Below, piece after piece: positions 1 through 8,664 of a stretch of DNA of 30,691 nt (position 1 is the first letter of the stretch; each line of letters opens with the position of its first letter). Below the pieces are notes generated by a model, which saw nothing but the letters and a program-made list of their open reading frames with translations, was not told the origin of the DNA and ran no database searches. This DNA is from a virus. The DNA is taken from the IMG/VR virus record IMGVR_UViG_3300030012_002028, positions 1 to 30,691 of that record; one strand, written 5' to 3'. Position numbers and translations under genes: made by a program.

Positions 1-40
1 GGCCGCCGAAAAATAAAAGAAAAAAAACGAGGTTTTGGGC

Positions 41-367
41 ATGAGGTCAGAAGAAGCAAAAATGTTGAGTTTGAGGTTCAAGGACACAATCCTTGGAATG
101 CGGGACTACAACCCGGCTGAAAAGGCGTTGGTGGATCAACTAGCCCAGCAGTTCAGTGATTGGTTTGAAGCGAGTTTGATTCTCGACAAAGAGGGTCTAA
201 TCACGGTCGGCAGTCAGGGTCAACCCAGAACTCATCCAGCACTTGACATCAAAAACAGTGCGTCTGACCGAATGGAAAGATGGCTACGCAGGCTTGGCTT
301 GCTGGACGAAACACCAGAAGCGGTCGATGCGTTGGACGAGTTGAAGAAGGAATTGTTGGCTGGATAA
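41..367 (+). CDS. terS: Terminase small subunit, P27-like
   Basis: Probable small terminase subunit, which recognises phage DNA and hands it to the large subunit at the portal. The 108-residue product is charged and helical, with a C-terminal part (a run of 'MERWLRRLGL' then 'PEAVDALDELKKEL') like the tail of P27-family small terminases. It sits directly before the large subunit, the expected place. The ATG at 41 is chosen because GAGG at 29-32 is 8 bases upstream; an in-frame TTG at 35 would leave only 2 bases. Its 3' end overlaps the proposed start of the next gene. Family assignment rests on context plus weak sequence likeness. Confidence 0.75.
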   Translation: MRSEEAKMLSLRFKDTILGMRDYNPAEKALVDQLAQQFSDWFEASLILDKEGLITVGSQGQPRTHPALDIKNSASDRMERWLRRLGLLDETPEAVDALDELKKELLAG

Positions 368-1976
368 ACCACCCACTGATCTTGCTGGATTCGACCCAAC
401 CCAAAACGCTGATGGGTATATGTTTGACCCGGACAAAGCAGACAGGGCAATGAGATTCTTTGGCCTGTGTTTGCAGCACCAAAAAGGCAAGTTCGCTGGT
501 CAACAGTTTGAGTTGCTGGAATGGCAGAAAAATCTGATTGCAACGATCTTTGGTTGGGTTGATAGGGATGGGCTTCGCAGGTTCAAGCGTGTCTGGTTAG
601 AAGTACCCCGCAAGAATGGCAAAAGCACATTGAGCAGTGGGCTTGGTCTTTACATGCTGTTTGCTGATGGCGAAAAAGGGGCAGAAGTTGTTAGTGCTGC
701 ATCTGACCGGGAGCAGGCCAGAATTGTGTTTGATGTCGCTGCGGGGATGGTCCGAGCTGACCCACTGCTTGCCAAGTCATCGAAGGTACTACACAACACA
801 ATCAGAAACACACTAACTGGCGGCACGTTCAAAGTTCTGTCTGCTGATGCTGGAACCAAGCACGGTATGAACCTATCTGGTCTGGTCTTTGATGAAGTTC
901 ACACCCAGAAAAACCGTGACTTGTGGGACACCTTGCATACCAGCCAGGGTAGTAGAGAGCAACCATTGAGCGTTGCCATCACGACAGCCGGACACGATAG
1001 AAACAGTATTGCCTATGAGCAGCATGACTATGCCGAGAAGGTTCGGGATGGTGTCATTCAAGATCCAAAGTTCCTGCCAGTGATCTATGCAGCCAAGTCA
1101 GGTATGGATTGGACAAGCCCAGACACCTGGAAACATGCGAATCCAAGCATAGGAACAGCGATATCAGAGGAATACTTGGCGGAAGAATGCAAGCGTGGCA
1201 TTGATGTGCCTGCGTTTGCTAACTCATTCATGCGTTTGCACCTGAACATCTGGACTGAGACAGAGACAAGATGGCTTCCGATTGAGAAGTACGACGATCT
1301 TTGCGGGGCTGAAATCAACGAAGCCGAGCTGATGAATCAACCATGTTGGGTTGGAATTGACTTGGGGGCTACCCAAGATATGACTGCTGCGGTTGCTGTC
1401 TTTGCAACTGAGGGTGGTTCAGTGACAGTGTTGCCGAAGTTCTATTTGCCTGCTGATGGTGTTATTGAGCGGGAACGCCGGTATAGGCAACCGTTTCGGC
1501 AGTGGGCCGATCAGGGCAAACTTCGATTAACACCGGGAGCCGTCACTGATTATGACTACATCTTCAATGACATCTTGGAAATGCGGGAGAAGTTTGACCT
1601 GCAAGAGTGCGCACTTGACCGTTGGAATGCAACCGACTTCGCAATCAGGATGGATCGTGAAAGCATCCCGGTCGCCTTCTTTGGACAGGGGTATGTGAGC
1701 ATGAGTGCGCCAGCAAAACGATTGGAAGCATTGGTGGTCAGTGGCAAGCTCAGGCACGGCAATCACCCGGTCATGCGGCAACATGCTTCCGTGGCCTGCA
1801 TCGAGACTGATCCCGCTGGCAACATCAAGCCATCCAAGAAAAGCAGCAGGCATCACAGGGAACATATTGATGGAGTCGTAGCCATGTGCATGGGACTAGG
1901 CCGAATGATGGCACATCAAGGGTCAGAAGAAACAGCATCAGACATCTATGAACAAGGGGGGTTGCGTTGCCTCTAA
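360..1976 (+). CDS. terL: Terminase large subunit (probable CTG start)
   Basis: DNA-packaging motor ATPase and nuclease, HK97/P27-type. Numbered from the ATG at 420, a Walker A 'PRKNGKST' lies at residues 63-70, Walker B 'SGLVFDEV' at about 153-160, a coupling-like 'ITTAGHD' at about 187-193, and the RNase H-like nuclease begins with 'VGIDLG' at 311-316 and ends near 'HIDGVVA'. The reading frame is open upstream of ATG 420 and encodes 'AGFDPTQNADGY', which matches the usual N-terminus of this family just before 'FDPDKADRA'. No ATG, GTG or TTG lies in that extension, but CTG 360 has AAGGAA 7 bases upstream and overlaps the terS stop. I therefore favour CTG; ATG 420 (518 residues) is the conservative alternative and lacks a good ribosome site. 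Confidence 0.95.
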   Translation: MDKPPTDLAGFDPTQNADGYMFDPDKADRAMRFFGLCLQHQKGKFAGQQFELLEWQKNLIATIFGWVDRDGLRRFKRVWLEVPRKNGKSTLSSGLGLYMLFADGEKGAEVVSAASDREQARIVFDVAAGMVRADPLLAKSSKVLHNTIRNTLTGGTFKVLSADAGTKHGMNLSGLVFDEVHTQKNRDLWDTLHTSQGSREQPLSVAITTAGHDRNSIAYEQHDYAEKVRDGVIQDPKFLPVIYAAKSGMDWTSPDTWKHANPSIGTAISEEYLAEECKRGIDVPAFANSFMRLHLNIWTETETRWLPIEKYDDLCGAEINEAELMNQPCWVGIDLGATQDMTAAVAVFATEGGSVTVLPKFYLPADGVIERERRYRQPFRQWADQGKLRLTPGAVTDYDYIFNDILEMREKFDLQECALDRWNATDFAIRMDRESIPVAFFGQGYVSMSAPAKRLEALVVSGKLRHGNHPVMRQHASVACIETDPAGNIKPSKKSSRHHREHIDGVVAMCMGLGRMMAHQGSEETASDIYEQGGLRCL

Positions 1977-3853
1977 CTGATTGGTTTAGACGGAAGCCGG
2001 AGACAGAAGAACGGCATCTTGGTACGAGCAGCAATGTGGGTCTGTTTGGACTCCCATCGACAGCAGGTGTGAGGGTTGATGAAACTTCTGCCTTGCAGTT
2101 GTCAACTGTGTACGCCTGCGTTCGCATCATCTCAGAGTCAATCGCCAGCCTTCCGGTTCATGTCCATCGCAAGACACCAAACGGAGTGCGGGAAGCAAGA
2201 GAGTTGCCACTGACCAACGTGCTTGGTCAACAGGTCAACCCTGACTTGACTGCGTTCATGTTCTTTGAACTGATGGTGTCTCATGCTTGCCTTTATGGAA
2301 ACGCTTACGCGATCATTGAGCGTAACGCTCGCGGTCAGGTGACTGGGCTTGCTCCGATTGAACCCGCGTATGTCCAGGTTAACTTGACGGAATCAGGCCG
2401 CGTGGCTTACCGCATCACATCAAACAACACTGATGTTGCATTGCCCTCAGAGGACATCCTGCACATTCGTGGCCTTGGCCCTAACGGTTTGAAAGGTTAT
2501 TCACCCGTTGCTCTTGCGAGAGAAGCCATTGGTCTTGGCCTTGCATCTGAAAGATATGGTGCTGCCTACTTTGGTAATGCCGCGATGCCATCGGGTGTGT
2601 TGAGTGTGCCGGGCAAGTTGAGTGATGAGGCTTTCAACAACCTTCGTCAGTCTTGGGAAAACCTGCACCGTGGTGCATCAAACTCAGCTCGTGTTGCCTT
2701 GCTCGAAGGTGGGATTGAGTTCAAGCCACTGAGCCTGCCACCTAACGAAAGCCAGTTCCTACAGACTCGTAAGTTCCAGACGCTTGAGATTGCAAGGATG
2801 TATCGGGTTCCACCGACCCTGCTTGCTGAGTTGGATGGCTCTTCTTCCTACGGCTCGATTTACGAGTTGAACCGTGGCTTTGTCACTCACACCCTAACGC
2901 CTTGGGCTAGACGGATTGAGAACGAGCTGGAGAGCAAACTGCTTCCAAATGCTGACTACAAGATCACGTTCCATTTTGAAGAGATGTTGCGTGGTGACTT
3001 GGAGAGCAGATTCCGTGCGTATCAGTTGGCACGACAGGCTGGCTTCTTGTCGATCAATGATATCCGTAGAGCAGAACAACTAGATCCAATTGGCGAGAAT
3101 GGTGATGACTATCTCAGCCCATTGAATATGGAGAGATTGCAGCCTGGTCGGGCTACGTCTGAAAGAAGCATTGAACACCGTTCATTTGATCCTGCTGACC
3201 GTCAACGCATTGTTGATTCATTTAAACCTGCCCTGCTTGATTCACTCTCCGAAATGGTCGAACTTGAGATTGATGCAGTCGAGCAATATCGGGAAAAAGG
3301 GAATGAGCCTATTTTGAGATGGGCCAGCCGTTACTTCGCGTCTGAGTATCAACGTCAACTATTCACAATCATCTTGCCTGCTATTCGCAAATTCGCTTCA
3401 CAACTCCATTCAAGTGCGATTGCAGAAGTGGGTGAGATGGATGCGATCAAAGACGAAGTTCTGCGGAACATTGCTGACAGATTCACAATCAGACGGTCTG
3501 TGCGTGCTAGAAGCAATCTCCAGTCAGAGGACATTGATCGTGTTCTTGAAATCTGGAAAGAAGAGAAGGCTGAGACAATTCTGGACTCCGAAATGCGCAG
3601 GCTCGAAGGTGCTTTGATGCTTGAGTTCTACCGCAACGCTGGGGTAGAAGAAGTTCAGTGGGTCAACGGTCCAGGTCAAAAGTGGTCATCTCTCGAAGGT
3701 AGGCGTGTCCCAACTGGTGAGCCTTTTGTTCTGCGGGGAGAAACTGTCGTGTCTGATGATGGGGAAGAGTACGAAGCCCGAACTGATATTCGACATAGCC
3801 CACTAAACAGCAGTGACAACAGCACGATTAGGGCGGTTCGTAATGGCGACTGA
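1967..3853 (+). CDS. Portal protein (HK97 family) with MuF-like C-terminal extension
   Basis: Portal forming the dodecameric channel at the capsid vertex. The first 400 residues are a standard HK97 portal: 'TSALQLSTVYACVRIISES' near residue 40, 'ILHIRG', and 'RMYRVPPTLLAELDGSSSYG' in the clip/wing region. About 200 further residues follow, mostly charged helix, ending in 'WVNGPGQKWSSLEGRRV..GEPF'. That ending resembles the C-terminal motif of Mu gpF/SPP1 gp7 head-morphogenesis proteins but lacks their usual cysteines. No separate MuF gene exists nearby, so a portal-MuF fusion is inferred. The start is TTG 1967, with a strong AAGGGGGG at 1953-1960, overlapping the terL stop. Confidence 0.93.
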   Translation: MPLTDWFRRKPETEERHLGTSSNVGLFGLPSTAGVRVDETSALQLSTVYACVRIISESIASLPVHVHRKTPNGVREARELPLTNVLGQQVNPDLTAFMFFELMVSHACLYGNAYAIIERNARGQVTGLAPIEPAYVQVNLTESGRVAYRITSNNTDVALPSEDILHIRGLGPNGLKGYSPVALAREAIGLGLASERYGAAYFGNAAMPSGVLSVPGKLSDEAFNNLRQSWENLHRGASNSARVALLEGGIEFKPLSLPPNESQFLQTRKFQTLEIARMYRVPPTLLAELDGSSSYGSIYELNRGFVTHTLTPWARRIENELESKLLPNADYKITFHFEEMLRGDLESRFRAYQLARQAGFLSINDIRRAEQLDPIGENGDDYLSPLNMERLQPGRATSERSIEHRSFDPADRQRIVDSFKPALLDSLSEMVELEIDAVEQYREKGNEPILRWASRYFASEYQRQLFTIILPAIRKFASQLHSSAIAEVGEMDAIKDEVLRNIADRFTIRRSVRARSNLQSEDIDRVLEIWKEEKAETILDSEMRRLEGALMLEFYRNAGVEEVQWVNGPGQKWSSLEGRRVPTGEPFVLRGETVVSDDGEEYEARTDIRHSPLNSSDNSTIRAVRNGD

Positions 3854-5384
3854 CTTTCCAAACAAGGGTGATGACAAAAAGATTTCGCTTCGCAACTCGG
3901 AGCATCCACAGTTTGATCGTGCTTGGGCTGAAAGATTGAAGTCCGACCACCCAGATGTGTGGCGAGCTGGTGGCAACATCCGTGGGAATGAGGCTTTCAA
4001 CCTGTGGGGCAAAGCCCGTGATGGGTCTGAGACAGATGCAGTTCTTGATTGGATCAAAGAGCGAGAAGCGTGGATTGCAAGGCACTTTCAAGATGGTGCG
4101 CAGTTCAAGAGTGGCAAATCGCCAACCCTCTCGTCAATCGCAGGCGTTGTAGCCCAAATCAAATGGGGAACCATTGGGACGCTGGGCGAAGGCAAGATGA
4201 AAGAAGTGGTCAACGAAGTCATTGCTAAGCGTGAAAACCGAGCAGAAGTGTCGGCCAGGATTGAAAAGGCACTGAAACGCAAGGTGGAAGAACATAACGA
4301 AGAGTACGGAGACGATCCACGCAAGCGGGCCACTTACCGCATGTTGGAAGCCTGTTTCAAACGTGGTGTTGGTGCTTACAAGACCAATCCGCAGAGCGTC
4401 AGACCCAGCGTAACCAGTGCAGATCAATGGGCTTTGGCCCGTGTCAATGGCTTGCTTTACGCACTGCGAAACCTGAGATTCCGAAGAACTAAGTACGACA
4501 CCGATTTATTGCCAAAAGAACACCCACTTTCGTCTAAAGGGAAAAACAGTATGCCTGAAAATATGAACGATGAAGTAAGAGAACGGGTTGGTGAAAACAA
4601 ATACACCACCAAAGAAGAAGCTATTGATCGTGCTGAAGCAATCGGTTGTAGTGGATTCCACACTATGACTGAGGATGGTGAAGAATTTTTTATGCCCTGC
4701 GACTCGCATGAGGCATACATGAAAACACAGTCTGAAGATTCTGAATCTGATAAACCTGCTGATTCACAACCTGCCAGCTCAGGTTACAACAGATCAGAAG
4801 ATAGATTCTATGAATCACGGGCTTTGCAGAACATCGAGTTGAACGATGAGGATGATGACGATGACAAGTTGCCAACCATTGTTGGTTATGCAGCAAAGTT
4901 CGACTCTGACTCGCAAGACTTGGGTGGGTTCATTGAGCGTATTGACCGCAACGCCTTTGACCGGGCGTTGGAAGAACGACACGATGTTCGTGCGTTGGTC
5001 GATCACGACTCAAGCAAAATCATTGGTCGTAGTGCTTCTGGAACGCTCCGCATGTCTACTGACGATGTTGGGTTGCGGGTTGAGATCGACCCTGCAAACA
5101 CTCAGGCCGGACGGGATGTGGTCGAATCTATCAAGCGTGGTGACATTGATGGAATGTCATTTGGCTTCCAAGTCATTCGTGATGCCTGGGCCGAGCGGGA
5201 TGGCAAAGCACTGCGAACTATCCACGATCTGAGTCTCAAAGACGTATCGACCGTGAGTTTCCCTGCCTACCCAGCAACAGAAGTTGCATTGCGTTCACTT
5301 GACCGACAACTCAACCGTAAGGATGGGAATGGCTTGAGCGTGGGTATTTTGAAGGCCCGACTGCGACTCCAAGAACTTGAATGA
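3843..5384 (+). CDS. Prohead protease (HK97 family) with large N-terminal extension
   Basis: Maturation protease that trims the capsid scaffold region before DNA packaging. The protease domain is the last 180 or so of 513 residues: 'GYAAKFDS', catalytic His in 'VDHDSSKIIGR' (about residue 388) and catalytic Ser in 'GMSFGF' (about 439). The first 330 residues are extra. Residues 1-235 end in 'RRTKYDTDLLPKEHPL', a segment seen in other phage head proteins, and 240-300 carry a small module 'RAEAIGCSGFHTM..FMPC'. An acidic linker (EDDDDD) joins them to the protease. ATG 3843 overlaps the portal stop by 11 bases; GTG 3813 is an alternative. An internal ATG at 4551 preceded by AAAGGG could give a shorter protease. 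Confidence 0.92.
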   Translation: MATDFPNKGDDKKISLRNSEHPQFDRAWAERLKSDHPDVWRAGGNIRGNEAFNLWGKARDGSETDAVLDWIKEREAWIARHFQDGAQFKSGKSPTLSSIAGVVAQIKWGTIGTLGEGKMKEVVNEVIAKRENRAEVSARIEKALKRKVEEHNEEYGDDPRKRATYRMLEACFKRGVGAYKTNPQSVRPSVTSADQWALARVNGLLYALRNLRFRRTKYDTDLLPKEHPLSSKGKNSMPENMNDEVRERVGENKYTTKEEAIDRAEAIGCSGFHTMTEDGEEFFMPCDSHEAYMKTQSEDSESDKPADSQPASSGYNRSEDRFYESRALQNIELNDEDDDDDKLPTIVGYAAKFDSDSQDLGGFIERIDRNAFDRALEERHDVRALVDHDSSKIIGRSASGTLRMSTDDVGLRVEIDPANTQAGRDVVESIKRGDIDGMSFGFQVIRDAWAERDGKALRTIHDLSLKDVSTVSFPAYPATEVALRSLDRQLNRKDGNGLSVGILKARLRLQELE

Positions 5385-5480
5385 CCGAAAACAATTCAGC
5401 CGACTGGCTACGCAACTGCGTGGGGCGACTGCCCAAGTTTTCTTTCCACACACATAAAACTCCAAATAAGGGGAATTGTC
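5385..5480 (+). promoter_or_regulatory. Leader before capsid gene with two tandem small hairpins
   Basis: This is the largest gap in the head module. It holds two adjacent 4-bp hairpins, ACGC-AACT-GCGT (5410-5421) and GGGC-GACT-GCCC (5423-5434), then a pyrimidine-rich stretch, then AAGGGGAA (5468-5475) as ribosome site for the TTG start. A weak terminator, processing site or stabilising leader is possible. I see no convincing promoter. Confidence 0.35.
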
Positions 5481-6671
5481 TTGAAAATCAATGAATTGAA
5501 AGAACAGCGCGCAGGGCTAATCGCCAAATCGCGTGCAATCCTTGATGGTGCTGACCAAGAAGGTCGCTCCGTCCTGAACGCTGACGAGCAAACTCGGTTT
5601 GAAAATCTCGAAGGTGAGATTGAACAACTGGGTCGTTCTATCGAGCAACGTGAGTCACTCGACAAGATGGAAGCAGCTCAAGCCGCTGTTGAAGTCACAG
5701 CAGAAGTGCATAACCGAGAAGTCACCCGTGACTCTGGTGAGTACCGCAGTGCTTTCTTGAAGGCTATGGCTGGTAACGGATTGTCTGCTGATGAATCTCG
5801 TGCTTTGTCCATTGGAACCAACTCCGCTGGTGGCTTCTTGGCTACCACCACGATTGAGCAACAAATTGTTGAACTCCGTCAAGAGTTGAACTGGATGCGT
5901 CAAGCAGCAACCACGATGACCGTTGGCAACCAAACTGCCTTCGCTGTCGAGTCTGATGTTGGCACTGCAACCTACGCTGCTGAAAATGCTGCGATTGCGG
6001 ACGATGACCACGCTTTTGCACAAACTTCATTCTTCCCACGCCGACTCGGACGGATTATGAAGATCAGCAACCAGTTGCTCCGATTCAACGGCACGTTCTC
6101 AGAGAGCCAACTTGAGTCCTACATTTCCAACTCTTTCGCTAAGCAGTTCGCTTCTATCGAACTCCAGAAGTTCTTGGTTGGTTCGGGTTCAGGTTCCAAT
6201 GAGCCAACTGGTCTTTTCAACGGTGCTACAAGTGCCTTTGACGCTGCTAGTGCAACAACCTTTACTGCTGACGAGATCATTGATCTCTTCTACTCCGTGG
6301 CTAAGGAATATCGTGCTGCACCGGGAGCCGGTTGGGTCTTCTCACCAGAAGCAACCAAAATCCTGCGTAAGTTGAAGGACGGCAACAATCAGTACCTCTT
6401 GACTCCAGGTTTGGGTATGGCTCCTGACACCCTGCTTGGCAAGCCAATGTACGAGTCCGACTACGTTGCGGCAGTTGCGGCTGATGCTACTCCTGTTGGA
6501 TTTGGCGATTTGTCGTACTATTACATCGTGGACTTTGGTGGGTTTGAATTTACTTCACTCCCAGAACTCTACGCTGCCAACGACCAAGTTGGTGTGAAGG
6601 GTATTGCCTACAACGATGGCAACCGAATGCTCGACGCAGCATTCAGAGTTATGACGATGGCTTCTTCCTAA
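5481..6671 (+). CDS. Major capsid protein, HK97 gp5 family
   Basis: Forms the icosahedral shell. The first 70-90 residues are a charged coiled coil ('INELKEQRAGLIAKSRAIL', 'FENLEGEIEQLGRSIEQRE'), the delta/scaffolding domain removed by the protease. The mature fold starts near 'TNSAGGFLATTTIEQQIVE' (about residue 111) and contains typical HK97 segments such as 'AENAAIADDD', 'LGRIMKISNQLLRF' and the C-terminal 'FRVMTMAS'. Length 396 is normal. There is no separate scaffold gene, as expected with a fused delta domain. The TTG start at 5481 is set by AAGGGGAA 5 bases upstream. A hairpin terminator follows directly, as is common after capsid genes. Confidence 0.96.
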   Translation: MKINELKEQRAGLIAKSRAILDGADQEGRSVLNADEQTRFENLEGEIEQLGRSIEQRESLDKMEAAQAAVEVTAEVHNREVTRDSGEYRSAFLKAMAGNGLSADESRALSIGTNSAGGFLATTTIEQQIVELRQELNWMRQAATTMTVGNQTAFAVESDVGTATYAAENAAIADDDHAFAQTSFFPRRLGRIMKISNQLLRFNGTFSESQLESYISNSFAKQFASIELQKFLVGSGSGSNEPTGLFNGATSAFDAASATTFTADEIIDLFYSVAKEYRAAPGAGWVFSPEATKILRKLKDGNNQYLLTPGLGMAPDTLLGKPMYESDYVAAVAADATPVGFGDLSYYYIVDFGGFEFTSLPELYAANDQVGVKGIAYNDGNRMLDAAFRVMTMASS

Positions 6672-6687
6672 AGCCATACAAGTTCCG

Positions 6688-6720
6688 GAGTCTAGGGGGG
6701 AAACCCTCTAGGCTCTTTTA
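6688..6720 (+). terminator. Rho-independent terminator with GAAA loop after capsid gene
   Basis: A 12-bp stem (6688-6699 with 6704-6715, two G-T wobbles) is closed by a GAAA tetraloop (6700-6703) and followed by TTTTA. Its last base is the first base of the next gene's ATG, so the hairpin also hides the only G-rich stretch that could bind the ribosome for that gene. Confidence 0.8.
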
Positions 6721-7385
6721 TGTCTCCATTAGAACCAAATGTGTTGAACGACCTGTTCTTTCAGCAACAGGTTCAAACGCTATACACCCTGACAGAAGCC
6801 AGCACTGAGGCTGGTCCCTTTGTCGCTACTAGCGATTTGAAGGATTGGTCGCGTGTTGACCTGAGTGATGATGATAGTTTGATTGCTGGCCTGCAAACCG
6901 CTGCGGTTAGGTATGTTGAAAACGTGACCAAGCTCAGGATGCTTCGCACCACCCTAACGGTTCGTTACAACATGGTTCCTACTTGGGATTCGCTGGCGTT
7001 GCCTTTTGGCCCGTTCTATTACGGAAGTTCTTCTGACTTGACTGTGAGTTACACAGACTCGGATGGGGCAAGCCAGACTTTCGCTGCCACTAACTATGTT
7101 GTGCCAGCATCAGGAACACTGATTCCGCGTTTGGGTTTGAAGCAGGGCAAAGAGTGGCCCACCCTGGCGGATCAAGACGGTGCTGTAGTGGTTGAATACA
7201 AAGCAGGCATCGGTGTCGCCAGCCCAATTACTGGGATAGAAGTTGAGCCTTTGAAGTTGGCGGTCAAGATGTTGGTTGCCCACTGGTATGAGCATCGAGA
7301 AGCGGTAGATCCTGTCAAGATGCAGATTGTTCCTCATGGCGTAGACCGAATCTTGGCTCAGTACCAGACACAAAGGGCTTTCTAA
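6720..7385 (+). CDS. Head-tail connector, gp6-like (phiE125 gp8 type)
   Basis: Probable connector ring that docks under the portal (HK97 gp6/lambda gpW position). The 221-residue product has the family pattern: an N-terminal helical part ('DLKDWSRVDLSDDDSLIAGLQTAAVRYVENVT'-like, residues 38-70, shown here in paraphrase as DLKDW...RYVENVT), a beta-rich middle, then 'VEYKAGIG', 'PLKLAVKMLVAHWYEHREAV' and a C-terminal 'QIVPHGVDRILAQY'. The start is uncertain: ATG 6720 abuts the terminator hairpin, and GTG 6741 is the next option. The terminator presumably sets a lower level than capsid. It overlaps the next gene by one base. Confidence 0.85.
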   Translation: MSPLEPNVLNDLFFQQQVQTLYTLTEASTEAGPFVATSDLKDWSRVDLSDDDSLIAGLQTAAVRYVENVTKLRMLRTTLTVRYNMVPTWDSLALPFGPFYYGSSSDLTVSYTDSDGASQTFAATNYVVPASGTLIPRLGLKQGKEWPTLADQDGAVVVEYKAGIGVASPITGIEVEPLKLAVKMLVAHWYEHREAVDPVKMQIVPHGVDRILAQYQTQRAF

Positions 7386-7702
7386 TGCGTTCAGGGATGC
7401 TTAGACATCGAATAACCGTGCAGAACTCATCTGTGACGGTAGATGCAATGGGTGAACGTGACCACTCATACAGCGATGGTTTGTCCTGCTGGGCTAGGGT
7501 TGTTCCTACCAAAGAGACTGAGTTGCAAGATGCAAACCAGACCAAAGCAAGAATCAGTCACAAGATCAGCGTTCGTTACAGAACTGATATCACCCCAACC
7601 ACTCGCATCAAGTTTGGATCACGCATTTTTGAAGTGGTTCAGGTATTGAATCGTGACGAGCTTGATGAACAGTTGGACATCATGGCACTGGAGATCGTCT
7701 AA
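7385..7702 (+). CDS. Head-tail joining protein (SPP1 gp16/lambda FII-like)
   Basis: A 105-residue head-closure protein (Phage_H_T_join type). It starts 'MRSGMLRHRITVQ', has a central 'CWARVVP' and ends in beta strands 'IKFGSRIFEVVQVLN' and 'DIMALEIV', the standard layout. It seals the portal-connector channel after packaging and receives the tail. It overlaps its neighbours by one base on both sides (TAATG-type junctions), so translation is coupled with the connector and the gp10-like gene. Confidence 0.88.
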   Translation: MRSGMLRHRITVQNSSVTVDAMGERDHSYSDGLSCWARVVPTKETELQDANQTKARISHKISVRYRTDITPTTRIKFGSRIFEVVQVLNRDELDEQLDIMALEIV

Positions 7703-8217
7703 TGGGAAAAGCGGCTGATCTTGGTATCAATGTCGATATGCGGGACTTTGATCGTCTTGCTAGAGCAATAGCCAAGGTCGAGAACATTGACCGCGACAAG
7801 GCTTTGAAGCGTGCCTTGCAAAAAGTTGCTTTGACTCCAGTACGGAAAGAGGCTCAGAGGCGTGCGCCGAGTCCAGGCGGTGGTGCGAGGGGTGAACTCA
7901 AAAAGGCAATCAATACTTCCAAACCTGTTCACAAACTCAGCAAACAAATTGTTGGCATGGTTGGTGTTGCTATCGGTAGGCCGAAAAATCCCAGATTCAA
8001 ACTTGCAGCAATTATGGAGTTTGGTCGTAGATCATTTTTGATGAGGGTAAAAGGGTTCAACGGTCGTAAATACTCTGTGAGAATCGGTGCAACACAACCT
8101 GGTCACTACCTTACAGGTGCGATCAACAAACTCGAAAAACACATTCCAAAGCGGTTCGCAAACGAGATGGCAAAAGTAGTCAAAAAATCTATCAAGATGG
8201 GTCTGGGTGGTGTCTGA
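7702..8217 (+). CDS. Tail completion/neck protein, HK97 gp10-like
   Basis: A 171-residue basic protein with the HK97 gp10 pattern: 'MRDFDRLARAIAKV' near the N-terminus, 'KALKRALQKVALTPVRKEAQ', a glycine/proline turn 'RRAPSPGGG', and 'KLAAIMEFGRRSF' in the middle. This family sits at the head-tail interface and takes part in tail completion. Order between the head-closure gene and the DUF3168 gene is canonical. Confidence 0.88.
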   Translation: MGKAADLGINVDMRDFDRLARAIAKVENIDRDKALKRALQKVALTPVRKEAQRRAPSPGGGARGELKKAINTSKPVHKLSKQIVGMVGVAIGRPKNPRFKLAAIMEFGRRSFLMRVKGFNGRKYSVRIGATQPGHYLTGAINKLEKHIPKRFANEMAKVVKKSIKMGLGGV

Positions 8218-8663
8218 TGTCAATCGAAGTACGATTAGAACCTGCCCTGTTCACGAAGCTGAAAAATGATTCAGACATAAATGGCATGGTTTCCACCCGG
8301 ATTAGTCCTGTTGCTTTGGATCAGGAGTTGGCACTTCCCGCGATCATGTACGAGATCACTGGGTCTGATCCCAAGCGGAATCTCGACGGCAGAAATAACC
8401 TGATTCAGTCAGATGTAGACATTTACTGCATTGCTGAAAGTTACTCAGATGCAACCAAACTGGGCGAATACGTCCGCAGGACGCTTTCCGGGGGTCGTGG
8501 AGATGTAACCATTACTGATGGGGGTTCGGTAACTGTCAAAATTCTGGGGGTTAGTCATACCGATGACCGAATTGAATACAGCCCACCTGTCGATGGCGGC
8601 AGAACTGGCACATACACGAGACGTTTTTCATTCCTGATTTCATACAGGCCAGAGGATTCATAA
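8217..8663 (+). CDS. Tail terminator protein, DUF3168 family
   Basis: A 148-residue product of the DUF3168/gp17 tail-terminator group. 'MSIEVRLEPALFTKLKND' matches the usual opening, 'LALPAIMYEITGSDP' the first strand-turn, 'VDIYCIAESYSDATKLGEYV' the central strand-helix, and 'YTRRFSFLISYRPED' the last strand. It caps the tail tube and joins it to the head. The ATG overlaps the previous stop. Confidence 0.87.
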   Translation: MSIEVRLEPALFTKLKNDSDINGMVSTRISPVALDQELALPAIMYEITGSDPKRNLDGRNNLIQSDVDIYCIAESYSDATKLGEYVRRTLSGGRGDVTITDGGSVTVKILGVSHTDDRIEYSPPVDGGRTGTYTRRFSFLISYRPEDS

Positions 8664-8664
8664 T

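Noticed and set aside
4846-5232. 128-codon plus-strand ORF inside the protease
   Set aside because: It overlaps the conserved catalytic region in another frame and its product has no recognisable features.
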